NCBI GenBank assembly: GCA_017547315.1
Contig: JAFYQA010000083.1
Span: forward strand, 1-12,584
Reading direction: 5' to 3'
Length of the DNA: 12,584 bases
Source of the DNA: Roseburia sp.
Lineage (GTDB): Bacteria; Bacillota_A; Clostridia; Lachnospirales; Lachnospiraceae
In this document: piece after piece, positions 8,068-12,584 of the stretch
How positions within the stretch are numbered: position 1 is the first letter of the stretch
Layout of the letters: each line of letters begins with the position of its first letter
Position numbers and translations under genes: made by a program
The notes under the pieces: model-generated
Seen by the model: only the letters and a program-made list of their open reading frames with translations
The model's database searches: none
What the model was told of the DNA's origin: nothing

Positions 8068-9162
8068 TTACTCCGTTTCCCCTTCACTTTTACCTTGTTG
8101 AACACGTAAAAGGCAGGATAAAAGCACTGGAATCACTACTACAAATGGCATACCCACATATAAAAAGAAACGCTCATACAACTGTTTAAACGTCTCAGAA
8201 TGGTAAAACCCATTTGCCAATAAATAGACTATCACTATTTCTCCTAACACCCACCATCTCGCACTGTATTTTTCAAACTTCCACAGTCTCCCAGCAAAAA
8301 ATACAAGACTGTTTATCAGTGCATATAGTGTAAAAAACCAGATACCAAACATAAAGGCATCCGCCCTTTTAAAAAAGCCCCCCGTCATCTGAATCCGGCT
8401 CATCATCGTTACTACTGGATAATCCAATGTCGCAAGTGCCTTATCTCCAAACATCCCCAGCAAAATCAGATACAGTGCCGCTAAGAGTAATCCGGTCCAA
8501 GTCAACGCCCTTTTTGCAGAATGGTACACCTGCGCTTTTCCGGTGACGAATTCTGAAAAAAATGGCACTAAACATAATATCGATATACATAAAAACACTT
8601 GATACCCACCACGAATCACTGCTCCCATCCCTTCTGATAACACTGGCATCCAATAGTCTGCATCCACGGCAGGCACTGCCAAAAGCATCATAATACCAAG
8701 CGGAACCAATAGAATCCAAAACAAGATTTCATAGACTCTTGCTCGTCCTTCAATCCCGCCTGCCACACCATAATTCACCAGTATCATAATCAAAAATAAA
8801 ATCAGTTCGAATTGTTTTTCCAGTAATTCCTTCGCTACAAGTTCTGCAAAAACAGACGTTACCCGTCCTGCCAGCAAAAGAAAATACAAGAAATATCCTG
8901 CCTTTATCAGATTTCCCAAAACACTTCCAAAAGTATTACAAAGCAACTGACTATAACTACCTTCCATCCGACACATCACACCTTTTAGCAACCGCAAATA
9001 AAGAAAGCCTGCTACTATCCCAAACGCAATCGAAAAAATCCCATCCTTTCCCGCTGTTTTTGCTAATGTAGCAGGAATCAGTAAAGCACTGTATCCTAAT
9101 AAATCAAACAACAGAAGTCTTGCTGCCTGTCTCCCGGATATCTGATTATTTGTTGCAAACAT
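8068..9162 (-). CDS. GerB-type germinant receptor permease subunit
   Basis: B subunit of the germinant receptor, from the spore germination branch of the APC transporter superfamily and thought to bind the nutrient germinant. 364 residues from ATG 9162, which has GGAGG nine bases upstream; in-frame starts further up (9171 and 9216) either touch that ribosome site or lack one. The opening NNQISGRQAARLLLFDLLGYSALLIPATLAKTAGKDG is the typical first helix with its broken, glycine/proline-rich stretch. About ten hydrophobic segments follow, including YFLYFLLLAGRVTSVFAELV, LILFLIMILVNYGVAGG, and late FMFGIWFFTLYALINSLVFFAGRLW. The charged tail ends QQGKSEGETE. The start overlaps the A-subunit gene by 17 bases and the stop is five bases before the C-subunit gene, a classic ABC receptor operon. 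Confidence 0.93.
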   Translation of the reverse strand: MFATNNQISGRQAARLLLFDLLGYSALLIPATLAKTAGKDGIFSIAFGIVAGFLYLRLLKGVMCRMEGSYSQLLCNTFGSVLGNLIKAGYFLYFLLLAGRVTSVFAELVAKELLEKQFELILFLIMILVNYGVAGGIEGRARVYEILFWILLVPLGIMMLLAVPAVDADYWMPVLSEGMGAVIRGGYQVFLCISILCLVPFFSEFVTGKAQVYHSAKRALTWTGLLLAALYLILLGMFGDKALATLDYPVVTMMSRIQMTGGFFKRADAFMFGIWFFTLYALINSLVFFAGRLWKFEKYSARWWVLGEIVIVYLLANGFYHSETFKQLYERFFLYVGMPFVVVIPVLLSCLLRVQQGKSEGETE

Positions 9163-10651
9163 CTTCCCCATCCTCCGTCTTAAATAAAAGCTTCGTCTGT
9201 TCTTTTTCATTTGCATAAATCGGTCGCTTTCTCAAAAAACGAAGTGGTACACGCCATAACACATCTCGCTCGTCCTGATAGTGATTTAAATCTGCACCCA
9301 CGAACGGCGTCAGGTATGGATTCCCAAAACTATTCAAATGAGACAGATGAATCAATATCCCTAGCAGACCTGCTAAGATACCAAAATATCCTAACCACGC
9401 GCTCAATCCAATCAGCACAAATTTCAGTAACCGGAATGCCGTAGCAAATTCCTCGTTCGGAATAGCAAAAGAACATAACGCAGTAAATGCCACTACAATT
9501 ACTACAATTGGACTTACCAGATTTGCTTCCACCGCTGCCTGGCCGATAATCAATCCTCCTACTATACCTATCGTACTTCCAATGCTGCCCGGAATCCGCA
9601 CACCTGCTTCCCTTAGCAATTCAAATGCCAGTTCCATCAAAATCACTTCTACAACTGCAGGAAACGGTACTCCCGCTCTCGCCTCTGCAAATGACAACAG
9701 CAAAGATGTTGGCAGAATCTGTGTATGAAAATTCGTAACTGCCAGATAAAAGCCCGGCAATGTCATTGCAAAAAAAGATGCCACATAACGAATCATTCTG
9801 GCAAATGTCGCTATCTCCCACCGATTGTAGTAATCATCACTGGTTTTGATAAAAGAATTATAATCTGTAGGCAGAATTAGCCCCACCGGTGAATTATCGG
9901 ACAAGACTACCACACGCCCCTCTAAAAGTGCCATACTAGCCCTGTCCACCCGTTCTGTCGTCTGAAACTGTGGAAACGGCGAATACCAATCTTTTTCCGC
10001 CAGCTGTTCTAAAATACCACTATCCAACACTCCATCTATTTCAAAACTATTTAATCGTTTTTCAATCTCTTGTATCAACTCTGGCTTTGCCAAATCCTCA
10101 ATATACATCACATACACATTCGTATTAGAACGTACTCCGATTTTCAATTGTTTTGCCTTTACTTTCGGCGAACGGATTCTCCTGCGAATCAAAGCTGCAT
10201 TCTGCTTTACCGATTCACACAGCCCCTCGTTCGAACCTCGCACCACTTTTTCCGAATCCGTTTCCGACACACCCATGGAGGGATATCCGCCATCCGGAAT
10301 CTTTAATGCCTTATCAAATCCATCTACAAACAGAATCGTTTCCCCTGTCAGGACACCATCAATCGCCTCTTCTATCGTTGCAAAAAAAGTTGCATCCGGT
10401 ATCGCAAGAGCATTGTTATTCAAACAGGATACAATCTCTTGCCTACTTTTTTCATTCAAAAAACGAAGAGTCTGTCCTAGCACCGATGTCCCTGTATCCA
10501 CCGCCACTTCAATATAGATTAGGTACGCCTCCACATCCTGATTAACGCCTAACATCATCGGTTTTTTCTTTAAATCTGCGCAATCTTTAAATGCCTCTTC
10601 CATCAGGTACATATTCGGTTTTAGCTGCATAGAAATCTTTGTTTTAGCCAT
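9146..10651 (-). CDS. GerA-type germinant receptor subunit
   Basis: A subunit of the nutrient germinant receptor in the spore inner membrane, 501 residues, normal length. The large soluble N-terminal domain (about 1-280) contains GETILFVDGFDKALKI (103-118) and the family signature RGSNEGLCESVKQNAALIRRRIRSPKVK (138-165). About five membrane segments follow (near 281-307, 329-349, 355-373, 379-398 and 409-436), with the highly conserved AGVPFPAVVEVILMELAFELLREAGVRIPGSIGSTIGIVGGLIIGQAAVEA at 326-376. A basic cytoplasmic tail follows. AGGAGG stands ten bases before ATG 10651. It is the first gene of a three-gene operon (A, B, C). A sigma-G-like promoter lies at the end of the upstream gntR gene. 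Germinant specificity cannot be read from the sequence, so no gene symbol is given. Confidence 0.96.
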   Translation of the reverse strand: MAKTKISMQLKPNMYLMEEAFKDCADLKKKPMMLGVNQDVEAYLIYIEVAVDTGTSVLGQTLRFLNEKSRQEIVSCLNNNALAIPDATFFATIEEAIDGVLTGETILFVDGFDKALKIPDGGYPSMGVSETDSEKVVRGSNEGLCESVKQNAALIRRRIRSPKVKAKQLKIGVRSNTNVYVMYIEDLAKPELIQEIEKRLNSFEIDGVLDSGILEQLAEKDWYSPFPQFQTTERVDRASMALLEGRVVVLSDNSPVGLILPTDYNSFIKTSDDYYNRWEIATFARMIRYVASFFAMTLPGFYLAVTNFHTQILPTSLLLSFAEARAGVPFPAVVEVILMELAFELLREAGVRIPGSIGSTIGIVGGLIIGQAAVEANLVSPIVVIVVAFTALCSFAIPNEEFATAFRLLKFVLIGLSAWLGYFGILAGLLGILIHLSHLNSFGNPYLTPFVGADLNHYQDERDVLWRVPLRFLRKRPIYANEKEQTKLLFKTEDGEDVCNK

Positions 10652-10674
10652 AATGATGACACCTCCTATGAATG

Positions 10675-10701
10675 AAAAAAAGGATAGGCTTTTGCCTATC
10701 C
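10675..10701 (-). terminator. Intrinsic terminator of the ispE-gntR operon
   Basis: On the minus strand GGATAGGC (10701-10694), loop AAAA, GCCTATCC (10689-10682) and seven T (10681-10675) form a compact, perfect terminator 26 bases past the gntR stop. It lies between gntR and the ger operon, ending just before the ribosome site of the GerA-type gene. Confidence 0.92.
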
Positions 10702-10703
10702 CT

Positions 10704-10732
10704 TAGTATCTCTTATTCTATACTTTTTATTC
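10704..10732 (-). promoter_or_regulatory. Sigma-G-like promoter of the ger operon
   Basis: On the minus strand GAATA (10732-10728), a 17-base spacer and GATACTA (10710-10704) are compared with the B. subtilis sigma-G pattern GHATR-N17/18-CATNHTA. All positions agree except the first C of the -10. Sigma-G drives ger operons in Bacillus. The -35 overlaps the gntR stop codon. The expected start, near 10697-10699, falls within the first arm of the gntR terminator, so the ger transcript would carry a shortened, inactive hairpin. Confidence 0.5.
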
Positions 10733-11401
10733 CTGATTCTGAATCATCGTCTTAACTGCTACCGCCTGATTCTCCACGTGTCTGCGCATGCTATCTGTTA
10801 CCAGATTCTTATTTTTCTCTACAAATCCCTGCACCATTTCCCGGTGCTCCTGCTGCAGAACCGGATAATTTTTCTCATCTTTTAAATACTCCACACGATA
10901 ACGATACATCTGTTCTCGTAAATTATTCAAAATATTCACAAGCTTTGGATTCCTTGTTGCCTGATAAATAATATCATGAAATACCATGTCGGTATCTGCA
11001 ATCTGTTTGATATCTTTTGTAGCAGTTGCCTTTTCAAACGCGACCATCGCCTGCTTTAAAGATTCTAATTCCTCATCCGTCATACATTCACAGGCAATAC
11101 TTGCGGCAAGTTCGTCTAATGCTTCTCTTACCTGCAGAACATCCTGCATATCCTTTTCGGTCATCTTCGCTACTTCCGCACCTCTTCGCGGAATCGTAAC
11201 CGCTAAACCTTCCTGTTCTAGCATACGAATCGCTTCGCGAATCGGAGTCCTGCTCACACCAAGCTTTGCTGCAAGCTGAAGTTCCATCAAACGCTCGCCT
11301 GGTTTTAATTCGCCCTTTAATATCGCTCCACGCAACGTCTGAAACACCACATCACGCAATGGCAGATATGAATCCATCTTCAGGGTTAAATCATCTGTCA
11401 T
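10727..11401 (-). CDS. GntR-family regulator, FadR/FCD subfamily
   Basis: 224-residue transcription factor. The N-terminal winged helix-turn-helix (about 12-78) contains LRGAILKGELKPGERLMELQLAAKLGVSRTPIREAIRMLEQEGL and the wing PRRGAEV. The C-terminal all-helical FCD ligand domain (about 85-215) keeps the usual metal ligands Asp138, His142, His186 and His208, so it probably binds a metal-coordinated organic acid; the effector is unknown. The start is ATG 11401, with AGGAG 11 bases away. An ATG AAG TAA sits between them and abuts the start codon. It follows ispE by 54 bases with no terminator, so the two form an operon ending at the terminator at 10675-10701. A palindrome typical of GntR operators lies over the ispE start point, which suggests autoregulation. 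A TATAAT box near 11447-11452 could be a second, internal promoter, but its -35 is poor. Confidence 0.95.
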   Translation of the reverse strand: MTDDLTLKMDSYLPLRDVVFQTLRGAILKGELKPGERLMELQLAAKLGVSRTPIREAIRMLEQEGLAVTIPRRGAEVAKMTEKDMQDVLQVREALDELAASIACECMTDEELESLKQAMVAFEKATATKDIKQIADTDMVFHDIIYQATRNPKLVNILNNLREQMYRYRVEYLKDEKNYPVLQQEHREMVQGFVEKNKNLVTDSMRRHVENQAVAVKTMIQNQE

Positions 11402-11455
11402 TTACTTCATTTCTCCTATCTTCATACCTCTTTTTCTTGATAACGCTATTATATA

Positions 11456-12325
11456 TTATCTTGCTGTATTGTATATCGTAGTCAGATATACCTGTTTTGC
11501 AAGATCCGTCTTCTTTATTGCTTCATATGCAGCTTCTGCGGTCTTCTCATCCTCAAACAAACCAAATACAGTAGGGCCACTTCCGCTCATCATTGCACCT
11601 ACCGCACCATGATTCATCATATGCTCCTTGATATCTGCAATGATTGGGTATGCCGGAATCGTTACAGATTCTAAAACATTTCCCATATGTGCCGCGATGC
11701 TGTGTAAATCCTTCGCTTTGATATCTGCAATCAACTGCTGCATATCCGGATGTGTTACTGTATCCAGCTTCAAATTCTCATACACAAATTTAGTCGATAC
11801 ATTAATCGCCGGTTTTGCAATCAAAATCGGGCATTTTACCATTGGTGGCAACTGAGTCAGTTTCTCACCAATCCCCTCTGCTAATGCGGTTCCTCGCATA
11901 ATACAATACGGCACATCTGCACCGATTTTTACGCCACGTGTCATTAACTGTTCTGTAGTCAAACCCAAATCAAAGATTTTATTCATACCATATAAAACAG
12001 CTGCAGCATCGGTACTTCCACCTGCCATACCGGCTGCCACCGGAATACGCTTCTGTAAATTCACATGGATACCATCTTTGATACCGAATTCATCACATAA
12101 TAATTTTGCAGCTTTATATACCAAATTATTCTCATTTGTCGGTAAAAAAGCCAAATTCGTCTCCATCGTAATCTCACCGGACTGATTCTTCGCAATATCC
12201 AAACGGTCATATAAATGAATCGTCTGCATCACCATACATACTTCATGATAACCATCTTCACGTCTTCTAAGTACATCCAGTCCTAAATTGATTTTTGCTA
12301 ATGCTTTTACAGAAATATCGTTCAT
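11456..12325 (-). CDS. ispE: 4-diphosphocytidyl-2-C-methyl-D-erythritol kinase
   Basis: GHMP-family kinase of the non-mevalonate (MEP) isoprenoid pathway; phosphorylates the 2-hydroxyl of CDP-methylerythritol in the cytoplasm. 289 residues from ATG 12325, which follows GGGTGGGA; an in-frame ATG at 12349 has no ribosome site. Motif 1, VKALAKINLGLDVLRRREDGYHE, holds the expected Lys11. The ATP loop PVAAGMAGGSTDAAAVLYG is at about 95-113. KIGADVPYC carries the expected catalytic Asp137. The C-terminal GHMP motif GAVGAMMSGSGPTVFG is present. Length and order are normal. It is the first gene of an operon with gntR. Its strong promoter, with a palindromic site over the start point, means an essential pathway enzyme may be co-controlled with a regulator; in most bacteria ispE is simply housekeeping. 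Confidence 0.97.
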   Translation of the reverse strand: MNDISVKALAKINLGLDVLRRREDGYHEVCMVMQTIHLYDRLDIAKNQSGEITMETNLAFLPTNENNLVYKAAKLLCDEFGIKDGIHVNLQKRIPVAAGMAGGSTDAAAVLYGMNKIFDLGLTTEQLMTRGVKIGADVPYCIMRGTALAEGIGEKLTQLPPMVKCPILIAKPAINVSTKFVYENLKLDTVTHPDMQQLIADIKAKDLHSIAAHMGNVLESVTIPAYPIIADIKEHMMNHGAVGAMMSGSGPTVFGLFEDEKTAEAAYEAIKKTDLAKQVYLTTIYNTAR

Positions 12326-12365
12326 AGTTCCCACCCAAATCATTTTCATTGTTCTTTTTTGTTTT

Positions 12366-12375
12366 TTGTATACAA
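12366..12375. promoter_or_regulatory. Palindromic candidate GntR operator
   Basis: TTGTATACAA is a perfect ten-base palindrome lying five bases after the ispE -10 box, so it spans the expected transcription start near 12374. The GT...AC half-sites around a central AT core are the style of many FadR/GntR-family operators. A repressor bound here would block the ispE-gntR promoter. Binding by the neighbouring GntR protein is inference. Confidence 0.5.
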
Positions 12376-12380
12376 TATTT

Positions 12381-12409
12381 ATCTTAACATTTATTTAGAA
12401 AACGGTCAA
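12381..12409 (-). promoter_or_regulatory. Sigma-A promoter of the ispE-gntR operon
   Basis: On the minus strand TTGACC (12409-12404), a 17-base spacer and TAAGAT (12386-12381) form a strong promoter. TG sits one base before the -10, giving an extended -10 (TGTTAAGAT). The start would fall near 12374, about 50 bases before the ispE ATG. Confidence 0.82.
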
Positions 12410-12437
12410 CCCAAACAACAACTTGTATTTTCCCTAT

Positions 12438-12464
12438 TAAGACTCCTTTGTATTCTGCCGATAT
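12438..12464 (+). promoter_or_regulatory. Sigma-D (motility) promoter at the right edge
   Basis: TAAG (12438-12441), 15 bases, then GCCGATAT (12457-12464) compares with the B. subtilis sigma-D consensus TAAA-N15-GCCGATAT. The eight -10 positions are all identical, the spacing is exact, and one -35 base differs. It reads rightward into the truncated gene and is divergent from the ispE promoter, 28 bases from its -35 box. Confidence 0.75.
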
Positions 12465-12528
12465 ACAAAGTAAGAAACTATATTGATTGTGTAACCCATG
12501 GATTGGGGCGAAAGGATTAGGTGGTCAT

Positions 12529-12584
12529 ATGGATATGAACGCAATTAACAAAGTAACTACTCCTGCTTCTACAACAGTTACAGC
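12529..12584 (+). CDS. 5' end of a truncated gene, probably motility-related
   Basis: Only 18 complete codons are visible before the right edge: MDMNAINKVTTPASTTVT, then part of the next. Start options are ATG 12529 (AGGTGG four bases upstream) or ATG 12535 (the same site, ten bases upstream). The Thr/Ser/Ala-rich, low-hydrophobicity start is not a signal peptide or membrane segment. About 65 bases upstream is a near-consensus sigma-D promoter, so a flagellar or chemotaxis role is likely. Short proteins such as FlaG or FlgM have comparable polar N termini, but the visible part is too short to name it. Confidence 0.6.
   Translation, partial: MDMNAINKVTTPASTTVT

Noticed and set aside
10153..10545. 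Plus-strand 130-codon frame inside the GerA-type gene
   Set aside because: It is antisense to the conserved GerA soluble domain and its Ser/Pro/His-rich translation looks like a shadow frame.
11470..12470. Repeated CGATATACAA-like sequences near the ispE end and upstream of ispE as extra GntR sites
   Set aside because: Ten-base matches are common by chance in a window of this size and base composition, they are not palindromic, and one belongs to the sigma-D promoter -10.

Overview
The window reads as chromosomal DNA of a low-to-moderate GC, endospore-forming Firmicute, most likely a Clostridia member of the Lachnospiraceae type. This is inferred from the Gram-positive promoters and ribosome binding sites, the germination and sporulation genes (a GerA-type receptor, SpoIIR), a GntR regulator beside ispE, and the codon use. 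No mobile element, CRISPR array, rRNA or tRNA was seen. Almost all genes lie on the minus strand, so the minus-strand order runs from right to left.

Left part (1-5090). Glycerol kinase (glpK) runs off the left edge, probably only a few codons short. Upstream of it lies asparaginyl-tRNA synthetase (asnS), with its own sigma-A promoter and a long intrinsic terminator. Upstream of asnS is a lipoprotein that combines an FKBP-type prolyl isomerase domain with a trigger-factor-like C-terminal region, which suggests an extracytoplasmic folding factor. Divergent from it is a one-gene unit (promoter, GTG start, terminator) for an unrecognised 165-residue single-pass membrane protein.

Middle part (5100-6380). 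A small XRE-type helix-turn-helix regulator diverges from a small cysteine-rich membrane protein. That gene converges on a DUF1934 (YwiB-like) gene across a shared hairpin terminator.

Right part (6380-12410) is a spore-biology block. From right to left it holds ispE and a FadR-type gntR gene (one apparent operon), a complete three-gene nutrient germinant receptor operon (GerA-type, GerB-type and GerC-type subunits, tightly packed), and spoIIR. Three control sites can be read directly. A strong extended -10 promoter precedes ispE-gntR, with a palindromic TTGTATACAA over the expected start point, fitting autoregulation by the GntR protein. A sigma-G-like promoter for the ger operon overlaps the gntR stop codon and would start transcription inside the gntR terminator stem. 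A near-consensus sigma-F promoter for spoIIR overlaps the stop codon of the GerC-type gene. The receptor and SpoIIR are therefore neighbours, but probably switched on by successive forespore sigma factors.

Right edge (12438-12584). A near-perfect sigma-D (motility) promoter reads rightward into a truncated gene beginning MDMNAINKV, suggesting that a flagellar or motility gene begins just beyond the window. No wholly new system is evident. The most interesting content is the regulatory architecture and a few small uncharacterised membrane proteins.
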